The notes under the pieces are model-generated. The model was not told the origin of the DNA, made no database searches, and worked only from the letters and a program-made list of their open reading frames with translations. Made by a program: the position numbers and the translations under genes. DNA of 64,000 bases. Origin: Burkholderia sp. HI2500. Lineage in GTDB: Bacteria; Pseudomonadota; Gammaproteobacteria; Burkholderiales; Burkholderiaceae. The stretch spans positions 1,178,001 to 1,242,000 of the forward strand of contig NZ_NKFL01000006.1 of the NCBI RefSeq assembly GCF_002223055.1. Reading direction: 5' to 3'. Below are positions 1 to 7,655 of the stretch, piece by piece (positions within the stretch are counted from its first letter, which is position 1; each line of letters begins with the position of its first letter).

Positions 1-255
1 CAGCGCGTCGTCCAGGTTGCCGCCGACGCACGGCGGCAGCGGCCAGCGCGCCGTGTCGTGCATCACGAGGTCGAGTCGTACGTCGTACACGCGTGCGCCA
101 TCGGCGTCGGCGTCGGCGCTCGCTTCAATGGCGAGGTAACAGCCGCCGATCAGCGTGCGAAACCGTTCGAGCCGCACCAGCTGCGCGCCGGCTTCGGCTT
201 CGACCGCGGCGGTCCCCGTGAATCCCAGGCAGGCGATCTGCATGCCCACGCCCAT
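1..255 (-). CDS. HPF/RaiA-like ribosome-associated protein, C-terminus cut by window edge
   Basis: The reading frame stays open for 85 codons and runs off the left edge. It starts at an ATG preceded by GGAGA at good spacing. The visible protein begins MGVGMQIACLGF and continues with a region reading LVRLERFRTLIGGCYLAIE and then VYDVRLDL. That arrangement, a hydrophobic beta strand, a helix with RLERF, then alternating strands, resembles the S30AE fold of hibernation-promoting factor/RaiA proteins, which bind 30S subunits in resting cells. The match rests on pattern memory of the family, not on an alignment, and the C-terminal half is missing. Alternatively it is an unrelated small protein of similar fold. 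Confidence 0.5.
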   Translation of the reverse strand, partial: MGVGMQIACLGFTGTAAVEAEAGAQLVRLERFRTLIGGCYLAIEASADADADGARVYDVRLDLVMHDTARWPLPPCVGGNLDDAL

Positions 256-300
256 GTCGTGTCTCCTGACGGGGCCGCCCGCTCGTCGACCGCCTTGCAT

Positions 301-405
301 GTGCCGCCCGCACCGTAAGGCGGCGGCACGTGTTGCCCGTGGCACGGCGCGATTTCTGCGATCGCTGCCCGGCCGATAGTCTGCCCGCGCCGTCGCCGGC
401 GCGGG
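301..405 (-). other. Two GC-rich hairpins between small minus-strand genes
   Basis: Two perfect inverted repeats lie between the gene ending at 411 and the one starting at 255. One has arms GTGCCGCC (301-308) and GGCGGCAC (322-329). The other has arms CCCGCGCCG (384-392) and CGGCGCGGG (397-405) with a 4-nt loop. Neither has a T-run on the minus strand, so they are only weak terminator or attenuator candidates for minus-strand transcripts. Confidence 0.35.
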
Positions 406-410
406 TCCGT

Positions 411-650
411 TCATACGTTGAAGGTCTGTGACGTCTTCATCTCGATCCAGGTCATGCCGGCCCGCAACCCTTCGATCATCGCCTCGCGCTCGGTCGGATA
501 CGCATGGCTGTGCTCGAACGTATGATGAAAACGCGCGGCGCCGGTGCCGTGCTCGACCGACACGCGGCAGCGGAATTCGCCCGATTCGCACGGGCGCGTC
601 TCGACTTCGACGGACCAGTCGCGTTCGTGAATGTTGCCCTGCAGTGTCAT
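411..650 (-). CDS. Small conserved Burkholderia-type protein of unknown function
   Basis: A 79-residue protein starts at an ATG with a near-ideal AGGAGG ribosome binding site seven bases upstream, which fixes the start against a much longer open frame. It is soluble, charged and has no signal peptide; it ends in a segment with MTWIEMKTSQTFNV. I recall similar small proteins in Burkholderia that are often mislabelled as UDP-glucose 4-epimerase, but nothing here supports an epimerase: there is no Rossmann motif and the protein is far too short. It follows the DUF1488-like gene by 16 bp, so the two are probably co-transcribed. Function unknown. Confidence 0.75.
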   Translation of the reverse strand: MTLQGNIHERDWSVEVETRPCESGEFRCRVSVEHGTGAARFHHTFEHSHAYPTEREAMIEGLRAGMTWIEMKTSQTFNV

Positions 651-666
651 GCGCCCTCCTGCGGTA

Positions 667-942
667 TCAGTCTCCGAGCCGGAAGTGGCCGCTGTGCAGC
701 AGCACCGGCCGGCCGCCGATTTCCTCGAGCATGCGTCGTGCCATCGCCTCGATCGCCGACCGGTGCGCGTCGAATGCGGCCAGCAGGTCGCGTTCGAGCA
801 GCGACGGCGCGCCGAAATGATCCTCCAGCGCCTCGGCCGTGACCGCGCACTGCACGCACCGTCCGTCGACCAGCGCCGAAAACGCCACGACCAGGTCGCG
901 TGCGCAATATTCGGGTGGTTCCGGCGGGAAAACAATCTGCAT
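667..942 (-). CDS. DUF1488 family protein
   Basis: A 91-residue protein from the chosen ATG (MQIVFPPEPP). An alternative ATG lies 15 bases upstream at 957, and neither has a strong ribosome binding site. The pattern FPPEPPEY near the start, a central strand with CAVTAEALEDHFGA, then a long helix (DAHRSAIEAMARRMLEE) and a final strand ending HFRL fits DUF1488, a family of about 85-90 residue cytosolic proteins with no assigned role. It precedes the small gene ending at 411 by 16 bp on the same strand, suggesting a two-gene unit. Confidence 0.75.
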   Translation of the reverse strand: MQIVFPPEPPEYCARDLVVAFSALVDGRCVQCAVTAEALEDHFGAPSLLERDLLAAFDAHRSAIEAMARRMLEEIGGRPVLLHSGHFRLGD

Positions 943-1095
943 CTGTCGGCCTGTCATCGTCGTGATGGCTCCATGACAAGAGCATAGTGGCGCGCGCGCC
1001 CGCACGCTTGACCCACGTCAACCGGTTCGCTGCACCGCACGATGACGGCGCGGCGGCGTGCCGGCGCGGCTGTGCGATGCAGCTACAAACGGCTT

Positions 1096-1494
1096 TCAGC
1101 CCGCGTCGGGCTCGATCGCCGCGCCGCGCTCCGCGAGCAGTTCGCGCAGCACGCTGCGGTGGCAATGGCGCTCGTCGTCGCAATAGCAGCCGATCGAAAA
1201 CGCGGTGGTCGCCGACAGCGCCGCCAGCAGGTCGAGCACCTTCGGCGCATCGCCATGCGCCATCTCCGCACGGAAGTGACGCCGGAACGCGTTCCATTCG
1301 GCATCGGTTGCGGCGGCCTGCGCCTGCGCGACGAGTTCCGGGCTCGGCGACAGCGTCGGCAGCCATACATCATAGTAGTTGCGCGACGCGAATTCCGCCT
1401 TTGGCACGCCGCGCGGCGGCCGCCGCACCGTGCCGATCCGCAGGCCCTCGCCGGCCGCGCGCGGCGTGCCGAGCTGGATGATCCGGATGCCCAT
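1096..1494 (-). CDS. DUF488 family protein
   Basis: A 132-residue protein starting MGIRIIQLGT, with AAGGAAG just upstream of the ATG. The N-terminal strand with a conserved LGTPR turn, the RRPPRGVPK segment and the C-terminal block IGCYCDDERHCHRSVLRE are the signature of DUF488. The Cys-Tyr-Cys followed by a Cys-His-Arg helix is the most conserved part of that family and may bind a ligand or metal. Members are small cytosolic proteins without a firmly assigned reaction. It is separated from the next gene by a terminator of the upstream aminotransferase, so it is probably transcribed on its own. Confidence 0.85.
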   Translation of the reverse strand: MGIRIIQLGTPRAAGEGLRIGTVRRPPRGVPKAEFASRNYYDVWLPTLSPSPELVAQAQAAATDAEWNAFRRHFRAEMAHGDAPKVLDLLAALSATTAFSIGCYCDDERHCHRSVLRELLAERGAAIEPDAG

Positions 1495-1586
1495 GTGCTT
1501 CCTTCCAAGTTGCGCTGGATGCCGTGATCGTACCGCCGTGCGTGCCCCCGCGTCAGCCGGGTGGCGCACCTTGCGGCCGCACAATG

Positions 1587-1621
1587 AAAAACCGGCTGCC
1601 CCCTTGCGGAGACAGCCGGTT
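1587..1621 (-). terminator. Rho-independent terminator after the aminotransferase gene
   Basis: Perfect 9-bp arms AACCGGCTG (1590-1598) and CAGCCGGTT (1613-1621) enclose a 14-nt loop. On the minus strand the stem is followed by TTTTT. It lies 26 bp beyond the stop of the aminotransferase gene, so it should end that transcript. Confidence 0.85.
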
Positions 1622-1646
1622 CGGCCAGCCGCGTGGCGCGCCGCGC

Positions 1647-2849
1647 TCAGACGCCGCTCTTCAGCACCTTGCCGATGGCATCCGCGACGATGGCGACGTT
1701 CGAGTCGTTCAGGCCCGCGACGCACATCCGGCCCGAACGCAGGACGTACACGCCGTGCACTTCGCGCAGCGCGTCGACCTGCGATTCGGTCAGGCCCGTG
1801 TACGTGAACATCCCGCGCTGCTTCACGTAGCGCGTCAGTGCCTCGCCGCTGACGTGGTCGCGCAGGCCGTCATGGATCGACTGGCGCATCCGCGCGATGC
1901 GGCGGCACATCGCCGCCAGTTCCTCTTCCCACTGCTTGCGCAGCGCGGGCGTGCCGAGCACGGTTGCCACGACCTTCGCGCCGTAGGTTTGCGGGTTGCT
2001 GTAGTTCGAGCGCACCGCGCCGGCCAGCTGGCCGAGCACGCGGTCGGCCGCGGCGGCATCCTCGCAGACGACGCTCAGGCCGCCCACCCGCTCGCCGTAC
2101 AGCGAGAAGTTCTTCGAGAACGAGTTCGCGACCAGCGCCGGCACGCCGCGGCGGGCCAGCTCGCGCACCGCGAACGCGTCCGCGTCGAGGCCCGCGCCGA
2201 AGCCCTGGTACGCCATGTCGACGAACGGCAGCAGCCCGCGCGCCTCGATCACGTCGATCAGCTTCTCCCACTGGCCTTCGTCGAGGTCGACACCGGTCGG
2301 GTTGTGGCAGCACGCGTGCAGCAGCACGATGCTGCGCGCCGGCAGCGCGTCGATCGCCGCGAGCATCGCGTCGAACTTCAGGCCGCCCGTCGCCTCGTCA
2401 TAGTACGGATACGTGTTCACCGTGAAGCCGGCGCGCTCGAAGATGAAGCGGTGGTTTTCCCAGCTCGGATCGCTGAGCCACACCTGCGAATTCGGGAAAT
2501 AACGCTTCAGGAAATCGGCGCCCACCTTCAGTGCGCCGGAGCCGCCGAGCGTCTGCAGCGTGGCGATGCGGCCAGCCGCGCGGGCCGGGTGATCGGCGCC
2601 GAACACGAGCGCCTGCACGGCGTCGCGATACGCGGCCAGGCCGACCATCGGCAGGTACGGCTTCGCGCCGCTGTCGCGCTGCAGCGCGGTTTCGGCTTCG
2701 CGCACGGCGCCCATCACCGGAATCCGGCCTTCGGCGTCGAAGTAGATGCCGATGCTCAGGTTGACCTTCTGGTCGCGCGGATCTTTCTGGAAGTTCTCGT
2801 TGAGCGTCAGGATCGGGTCGCCCGGGTACGCGTCGATGTGTTCGAACAT
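1647..2849 (-). CDS. tyrB: Aromatic amino acid aminotransferase
   Basis: A 400-residue class I pyridoxal-phosphate aminotransferase, starting MFEHIDAYPGDPIL and close to the family length of 397. The N-terminal 'YPGDPIL.L...F..D' block is typical of the aspartate/aromatic aminotransferase Ialpha group. The Schiff-base lysine sits in NSFSKNFSLYGERVG, the cofactor-binding HACCHNPTGVD motif is present, and the substrate-carboxylate arginine region (RSGRMCVAGL) closes the protein. It should transaminate tyrosine, phenylalanine and possibly aspartate with 2-oxoglutarate in the cytosol. It lies 46 bp after the aromatic amino acid permease on the same strand, so uptake and transamination look co-transcribed. 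An aspartate aminotransferase is the alternative. Confidence 0.88.
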   Translation of the reverse strand: MFEHIDAYPGDPILTLNENFQKDPRDQKVNLSIGIYFDAEGRIPVMGAVREAETALQRDSGAKPYLPMVGLAAYRDAVQALVFGADHPARAAGRIATLQTLGGSGALKVGADFLKRYFPNSQVWLSDPSWENHRFIFERAGFTVNTYPYYDEATGGLKFDAMLAAIDALPARSIVLLHACCHNPTGVDLDEGQWEKLIDVIEARGLLPFVDMAYQGFGAGLDADAFAVRELARRGVPALVANSFSKNFSLYGERVGGLSVVCEDAAAADRVLGQLAGAVRSNYSNPQTYGAKVVATVLGTPALRKQWEEELAAMCRRIARMRQSIHDGLRDHVSGEALTRYVKQRGMFTYTGLTESQVDALREVHGVYVLRSGRMCVAGLNDSNVAIVADAIGKVLKSGV

Positions 2850-2895
2850 GGCTTGAGTCGGTCTCGTTTGGAAGAATGGTCGGTCGTGGCCTGCG

Positions 2896-4281
2896 TCAGC
2901 GTGCGGATGCGCCGTCGTGCACCGCATAGCCTGCATTCTTCTGACGGAAGCGATACCCGACCGCGAGCACCGCGAGCCATACCGGGATCAGGTACACCGA
3001 CAGACGGAGATCCGGCGTCAGGTACATCACGACGAGAATGCCGGCCATGAAAGCCAGGCACAGGTAATTCGTGAAAGGATAGCCCAGACTGCGGAAGGAA
3101 GTCTCCTCCCCGGCTGCGCGCTTCGCCTGGCGGAACTTCAGGTGGATCAGCGTGATCATCGCCCAGTTGATGATCAGCGCCGACACGACGAGGCCCATCA
3201 GCACCTCGAACGCCTTGCCCGGCATGAAGTAGTTGACCAGCACGCACACGCCGGTCGCGAGCGCCGACGCGCCGAGCGCGGCGAGCGGAATGCCGCGCTT
3301 GTTCACCGAGCACAGCACCTTCGGCGCATTGCCCTGCTTCGCGAGGCCGAACAGCATCCGGCTGTTGCTGTACACGCCGCTGTTGTAGACCGACAGCGCG
3401 GCCGTCAGCACGACCACGTTCAGCACGTTGGCCACCAGGTTGCTGCTCAGCGCGTGGAAGATCAGCACGAACGGGCTGCCGCCGGTGACGACCTTTTCCC
3501 ATGGGTACAGCGACAGCAGCACGGCGAGCGCGCCGATGTAGAAAATCAGGATGCGATAGATCACCTGGTTCGTCGCGCGCGGAATGCTGCGCTTCGGATC
3601 GTCGGCCTCGGCCGCGGTGATGCCGATCAGCTCCAGCCCGCCGAACGAGAACATGATCGCGGCCATCGACATCACGAGCCCCGACACGCCGTTCGGGAAG
3701 AAGCCGCCGTGCTGCCACAGGTTCCGGACACTCGCCTCCGGCCCCGCATGGCCGCTCGCGAGCAGCCAGCCGCCGAAGCCGATCATGCCGACGATCGCGG
3801 CGACCTTGATGATCGAGAACCAGAATTCCGTCTCGCCGTACGACTTCACGCTGGCCAGGTTCAGCAGGTTGATCGCGACGAAGAAGACCAGCGCCGACAC
3901 CCAGGTCGGCACGCCCGGCCACCAGTACTGCACGTAGATCCCGACGGCCGACAGCTCGGCCATGCTGACGAGGATGTACAGCACCCAGTAGTTCCAGCCC
4001 GACAGGAAACCGGTGAAGTGGCCGACGTACTTGTTGGCGAAGTAGCTGAACGAGCCGGCGACGGGCTCGTCGACGACCATCTCGCCGAGCTGGCGCATGA
4101 TGAAGAACGCGACGATGCCGGCCACCGCGTAGCCGAGCAGCACCGACGGGCCCGCCATCTTGATCGTCTGCGCGATGCCGAGGAACAGCCCCGTGCCGAG
4201 CGCGCCGCCGAGCGCAATCAGCTGGATGTGCCGGTTCTTCAGCCCGCGCTTCAGGCCGTCGCTCTCGTTTCCAGAAACCAT
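2896..4281 (-). CDS. aroP: Aromatic amino acid permease (AroP/PheP type)
   Basis: A 461-residue APC-superfamily permease. The ATG with GGAGAAG upstream was chosen because the protein then opens with a short charged tail followed by LKRGLKNRHIQLIALGGALGTGLFLG, the hallmark first segment of the amino acid transporter family. About twelve hydrophobic helices follow, including the QTIKMAGPSVLLGY and GEMVVDEPVAGSFS blocks conserved in AroP, PheP and GabP. It should import aromatic amino acids by proton symport across the inner membrane. Its neighbour is an aromatic aminotransferase and the divergent gene encodes an Lrp-type regulator, which supports an amino acid substrate. Exact specificity cannot be read from sequence. 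Confidence 0.85.
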   Translation of the reverse strand: MVSGNESDGLKRGLKNRHIQLIALGGALGTGLFLGIAQTIKMAGPSVLLGYAVAGIVAFFIMRQLGEMVVDEPVAGSFSYFANKYVGHFTGFLSGWNYWVLYILVSMAELSAVGIYVQYWWPGVPTWVSALVFFVAINLLNLASVKSYGETEFWFSIIKVAAIVGMIGFGGWLLASGHAGPEASVRNLWQHGGFFPNGVSGLVMSMAAIMFSFGGLELIGITAAEADDPKRSIPRATNQVIYRILIFYIGALAVLLSLYPWEKVVTGGSPFVLIFHALSSNLVANVLNVVVLTAALSVYNSGVYSNSRMLFGLAKQGNAPKVLCSVNKRGIPLAALGASALATGVCVLVNYFMPGKAFEVLMGLVVSALIINWAMITLIHLKFRQAKRAAGEETSFRSLGYPFTNYLCLAFMAGILVVMYLTPDLRLSVYLIPVWLAVLAVGYRFRQKNAGYAVHDGASAR

Positions 4282-4516
4282 GTCTTCTCCACTCTGTCCG
4301 CGCCCGCCTGCAGCGGGGTGCGGCGCGCCTCGGTGTGCCGGGCGCTGTTTTGGTGTGCCGGGGCCGTTCGTGGAGCCGCCGGGTTGGGGACTGCAATCTT
4401 CGCGTGGCGGCGCCCGATTCGCGTCGGCGTGCCCGCCAGACCGGCCGCCGCCGCGCCCGCTTTGATGCGTTCGCACACGAAAATCCGGCGTCAGTTTAGC
4501 GTCGCGACGGCGAAAT

Positions 4517-4568
4517 CGGGTTTCGTAACCCGTTCATGCAAACCCTACATTATGAGATAAGATTGCAT
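4517..4568. promoter_or_regulatory. Inverted repeats in the permease/Lrp divergent promoter region
   Basis: The 312-bp gap between the divergent permease and Lrp genes is AT-rich close to the Lrp start. It holds a hairpin CGGGTT (4517-4522) / AACCCG (4527-4532) and an interrupted palindrome ATGCAA (4536-4541) / TTGCAT (4563-4568). Lrp-family proteins bind such imperfect palindromes as octamers and often autoregulate, so this is a likely operator. The rest of the gap shows no gene. Confidence 0.45.
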
Positions 4569-4593
4569 CCAGGAGACAGATGAGGAAACAAAA

Positions 4594-5067
4594 ATGCATG
4601 AACCGGTTCTGGATCGCCTCGATCGCCACTTGCTCGCGATCCTGCAGGAGAACGGCCGCGCGTCGAACCTCGACCTGGCGAAGGCCGTCGGCCTGTCGCC
4701 CGCGCAGACGTTGCGCCGCCACCGGCGGCTGGAGGAAATCGGTGCGATCCGTCGCTACGAAACCCGGCTGTGCCCCGACACGCTCGGTTTCGGCGTGACC
4801 GCTTTCGTGCACGTGACGATGGAGCGCGGGCATATCCGCGACCTGTCGAAGTTCCAGAAACTGGTGTCCGATCTAGCGCAGATCCAGGAATGCTTCTCGG
4901 TGACGGGCGACATCGACTACGTGTTGAAGGTCGTCGCGCACGATCTGAAAGGCTTGTCGCGGTTCCTGCTCGAGACGCTGATGCGCATTCCCGGCGTGAG
5001 CGGCGTGCATTCGAGCGTGTGCCTCGACGAGATCAAGTGCACGAGTGCGATGCCGGTCGAGGCGTAA
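4594..5067 (+). CDS. Lrp/AsnC family transcriptional regulator
   Basis: A 157-residue protein, the standard Lrp size. Residues about 5-60 form the winged helix-turn-helix (LDRHLLAILQENGRASNLDLAKAVGLSPAQTLRRHRRLEEIGAI). Residues about 70-150 form the RAM ligand-binding domain, with the usual FSVTGDIDYVLKVVAHD strand-turn. It is divergent from the aromatic permease-aminotransferase pair, so it most likely senses an aromatic amino acid and controls that operon as well as itself. The start follows CAGGAGACAG at about 20 bases and is not unambiguous. The effector is inferred only from context. Confidence 0.9.
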   Translation: MHEPVLDRLDRHLLAILQENGRASNLDLAKAVGLSPAQTLRRHRRLEEIGAIRRYETRLCPDTLGFGVTAFVHVTMERGHIRDLSKFQKLVSDLAQIQECFSVTGDIDYVLKVVAHDLKGLSRFLLETLMRIPGVSGVHSSVCLDEIKCTSAMPVEA

Positions 5068-5180
5068 CGCCAGCGCGCCGGTTGCGATCAGCAATTGCGT
5101 GGAAAACGTGGTCGCTCCGTCCTTGCCCGATATCACGGATTAACAAGACGCTCATAGTCGCAAATTTCGCGAAAAATCGT

Positions 5181-5202
5181 ACAAGTCCAATAGGCGACTT
5201 GT
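5181..5202 (+). terminator. Possible terminator after the Lrp gene
   Basis: Arms ACAAGTC (5181-5187) and GACTTGT (5196-5202) are perfect with an 8-nt loop, followed by TT and then CC. The short T-run makes it a weak intrinsic terminator. It lies between the Lrp stop and the effector gene and marks the change to AT-richer sequence. Confidence 0.4.
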
Positions 5203-5316
5203 TTCCTATCGGCGATCGTCTTCGACTCCTTAATGCACCGAGGATCGACGATGCAAAAAACAGTAGCAGCGACAAGAGGCAGCGGTCCGGCCACCATCAC
5301 GAACGGGGCGTAACCG

Positions 5317-5949
5317 ATGCCGAATCCGCCCACGAAAGTCCGCACCAACAGCACGCCGCTCTCTGAAAAAACAGTACAGCTCAAAGCGCTGACGTTTCAA
5401 CAGTTTTGGAACGCATATCCAAAGGAAGACCCATACGACGACCCGACTGGCGAATATCAAAATCAATGCGCGATCAGGATGAGCGTAACTTTCCACGCAA
5501 TCGGCAGCAGCATGAAGTCGTTTTCTCAGAAGGTATTGAAACCTATGCCGGGAAAACAGACGCTCGGGCGCCTGGTCCTTAATGGCAAGGCAACTGCGAC
5601 GCGCGCCTATGAGCTGGCTGAATGGTTAAAGCTTCGCCCATTCCTAGGCGTGGGAAAGCCGGAAAATATCACCGGACAGGATTGGCAGAACAAGATAAAG
5701 GGCCGCACCGGCATCATTTACTTCTTCGGCTACTGGCGACAGGAAGGAGATTCTGCTGACGCGTTGAGCGGCGGGCATATCGACCTGTGGAACAAAGACA
5801 CCCTGACTCCCTCTGCCGTGTCGTTCTGGCGGTTTCGCATCGGTGTACCGAGCATGATCAACCCGCTCGATTATCTTCGGGGGCGACGCGGGAATTGGTA
5901 TTCAGACCTGGCAGATTCGAAAGAAATTCTTTTCTGGGAAGTTAAATGA
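5317..5949 (+). CDS. tae4: T6SS peptidoglycan amidase effector, Tae4 family
   Basis: A 210-residue protein with the Tae4 signature. The catalytic cysteine lies in NQCAIRMSVTF (Cys51), and the partner histidine lies in SGGHIDLWN (His154) after the GRTGIIYFFGYW strand. Family members are NlpC/P60-like amidases injected by the type VI secretion system into rival periplasms, where they cut the D-Glu-mDAP bond. There is no signal peptide, as expected for a T6SS cargo. An extra N-terminal tail of about 25 residues precedes the catalytic fold. The gene is visibly less GC-rich than its neighbours, suggesting transfer. Its stop overlaps the next start by ATGA, the usual effector-immunity arrangement. 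No T6SS structural or VgrG gene is in the window. Confidence 0.88.
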   Translation: MPNPPTKVRTNSTPLSEKTVQLKALTFQQFWNAYPKEDPYDDPTGEYQNQCAIRMSVTFHAIGSSMKSFSQKVLKPMPGKQTLGRLVLNGKATATRAYELAEWLKLRPFLGVGKPENITGQDWQNKIKGRTGIIYFFGYWRQEGDSADALSGGHIDLWNKDTLTPSAVSFWRFRIGVPSMINPLDYLRGRRGNWYSDLADSKEILFWEVK

Positions 5950-6281
5950 AACGACTGGCGATCGCCATTCTGGGACTCGCATGGGGCTTGCTCGTCACCT
6001 GGGCATCCCTTTATGCGTTCAGCCATATTCATTGGCCCGCTACACCGTCACGTTCGACTGGCTGTAACGACATGGAACACTGCGCACCTCACACAGTGTT
6101 CATCGTGGGTCTGCTTGCCCTGACCTTGTGGCCTTCGTTCGTCTTTGCCACGCTCAACGCCTTTGCTTACCGGCGCTGGTCGTCGCGCACCTGGGTGGTC
6201 GCGTTCCTTGCTGCCACGCTATTTGTCGTCCTTTTTCATCTTGCGAGCTACGCGGCACCAGCGCTAGGTTTCTTGCGTTAG
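5946..6281 (+). CDS. Three-helix membrane protein, putative Tae4 immunity protein
   Basis: A 111-residue protein whose ATG overlaps the stop of the Tae4 gene by four bases. Three hydrophobic helices are visible at about residues 5-25, 47-72 and 80-108. A loop between the first two contains CNDMEHC and probably faces the periplasm, where a disulfide could form. It does not look like Tai4, the soluble periplasmic immunity protein normally partnered with Tae4: the length is similar, but it lacks a cleavable signal and the Tai4 motifs seen in the second pair in this window. By position it is the obvious immunity candidate. Alternatives are a remnant or unrelated membrane protein. Confidence 0.6.
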   Translation: MKRLAIAILGLAWGLLVTWASLYAFSHIHWPATPSRSTGCNDMEHCAPHTVFIVGLLALTLWPSFVFATLNAFAYRRWSSRTWVVAFLAATLFVVLFHLASYAAPALGFLR

Positions 6282-6282
6282 G

Positions 6283-6331
6283 CGGAGACTACCGGGCGGC
6301 GCCGGTAACTTATGCACCGCCTCGGTCTCCG
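6283..6331. other. Nested hairpins downstream of the effector/immunity pair
   Basis: An outer repeat CGGAGAC (6283-6289) / GTCTCCG (6325-6331) encloses an inner hairpin TACCGG (6290-6295) / CCGGTA (6302-6307). It begins right after the stop of the membrane protein and lies between convergent genes. There is no T-run, so a terminator role is only inferred. Confidence 0.4.
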
Positions 6332-6417
6332 TCAACGACGACCTCCGCCAGCGATAGTTCGCTTTGCTACGACTGTCACGGTTCACCTCGCACTCGCTGT
6401 AGCCAGTGGCAACTGCG

Positions 6418-7329
6418 TCACCGCACCGCTTCAAACGCACTGATCAGCAACGCCCCCGCCGCGATTACCGCGCAACCGGCCGCCCGGCGCGGCGTCAGCC
6501 GCTCGCCGAGATACACGCGCGCGATCAGCGCCGCGAACACCACGCTCGTTTCGCGCAGCGCCGACACCGGCCCCATCGGCGCGCGATCCATCGCCCAGAT
6601 CACGATGCCGTACGCGAGCGCCGCGAACACGCCGCCGCACGCGGCCTTCGCCGTTTCGCCGACCTCCTGCGTCAGCCGCAGCGGCCCCGCCCGCAGCCGG
6701 TAGTACGCGGCCATCATCGCGCCCGTCAGCACGAACATCCACGCTGTATAGCCGACCGTGTTGCCGCTTTCCCGCACGCCGATCCCGTCGACCACGCTGT
6801 AGGCCGCGATCGACACGCCGGTCGCGAACGCGGTCGGCAGCACCTGCATCATCCGGTGCGTGGCGCCGCGCCCGCGCTCCAGCCCGATCGCGAGGATGCC
6901 GGCGCAGATCAGCACGAGCCCCGCCTGCGCACCCAGGTTCAGCCGCTCGCCCGCGAACGCCGCTGCGCCGAGCGTGACGAGCAGCGGCGCGGTGCCGCGC
7001 GCGACCGGATACGCGACGCTCAGGTCGCCGTGCTCGTACGCGCGCACCAGCAGCAGCGTATAGACGACGTGCAGCACGGCCGACGCGACGACGTACGCCC
7101 AGCTCGCAGGCGTGATCAGCGCCGCGGCCGGCAGGAACAGCAGCGCGAACAGCCCGATCGCGATCTGCAGCACCGTGGCCGACCGGAGCCGATCGCCGCT
7201 GCTGCGGACGAGCGCATTCCACGACGCGTGCAGGAACGCTGCACATAGAACGGCAAACAGAACGGGGATCGGCACGCTGAATACTCGCTGACGGTCGGCC
7301 ACGCGAAATCGTCGCCGCAGGGCGTTCAT
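6418..7329 (-). CDS. EamA/DMT superfamily transporter
   Basis: A protein of up to 303 residues with about ten hydrophobic helices in two EamA halves. The first half contains HASWNALVRSSGD and the motif VAYPVARGTAPLLVTLGA, and the second contains MGPVSALRETSVVFAALIARVYLGERLTPRR. These 'PV.RG.APL' and 'SALRETSV..A' pairs are typical of DMT-family inner-membrane exporters of amino acids or other metabolites. The ATG used gives a charged N-terminal tail; a GTG about 19 codons later would also suit, and neither has a convincing ribosome binding site. Substrate unknown. It is convergent with the effector module. Confidence 0.8.
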   Translation of the reverse strand: MNALRRRFRVADRQRVFSVPIPVLFAVLCAAFLHASWNALVRSSGDRLRSATVLQIAIGLFALLFLPAAALITPASWAYVVASAVLHVVYTLLLVRAYEHGDLSVAYPVARGTAPLLVTLGAAAFAGERLNLGAQAGLVLICAGILAIGLERGRGATHRMMQVLPTAFATGVSIAAYSVVDGIGVRESGNTVGYTAWMFVLTGAMMAAYYRLRAGPLRLTQEVGETAKAACGGVFAALAYGIVIWAMDRAPMGPVSALRETSVVFAALIARVYLGERLTPRRAAGCAVIAAGALLISAFEAVR

Positions 7330-7655
7330 CGTAGGAATACGTCATCCAATTGTCAAAAAACGGGCGCCGCACCGCACCGTGCGTGCCCGCCCCGCGCGGC
7401 ATCCGCGGCAAGCGGCCCACGCGCCGCGGGATGTGACACGAAGGTGGCATGCGGTCCACCCCTTTCCGTTCACTTTCGCATCGCATTCCGCCGTAATGAA
7501 ATCGATACCGCAGCGCAATCGCGACGAAACCACTCCGTCCCCATATCTTCATACGGGACTGTTCCAATGCGCGTGCTCGCTCAAGAGCTCCGCGCCGGAC
7601 CGACACGGCGACGGGGCCGCTCTCCACCATCGAAGACCTTACCTGGAGTTTCCCG
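7330..7655. other. Intergenic region upstream of the acid phosphatase gene
   Basis: This 326-bp gap between divergent genes must carry both promoters. I see a hairpin CCGCGGC (7403-7409) / GCCGCGG (7423-7429) and no convincing coding frame. The last part contains GGAG ahead of the acid phosphatase start. No clear -35/-10 pair or named operator could be recognised. Confidence 0.4.

Noticed and set aside
647..1366. A 239-codon minus-strand frame across the DUF1488 and DUF488 genes
   Set aside because: It overlaps two better supported small genes in other phases and shows no domain or ribosome binding site.
1524..3050. A 508-codon open frame on the plus strand opposite the aminotransferase gene
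   Set aside because: It lies antisense to a well-supported aminotransferase, has no family resemblance and is arginine/alanine/histidine-rich, the usual result of high-GC codon bias on the other strand.
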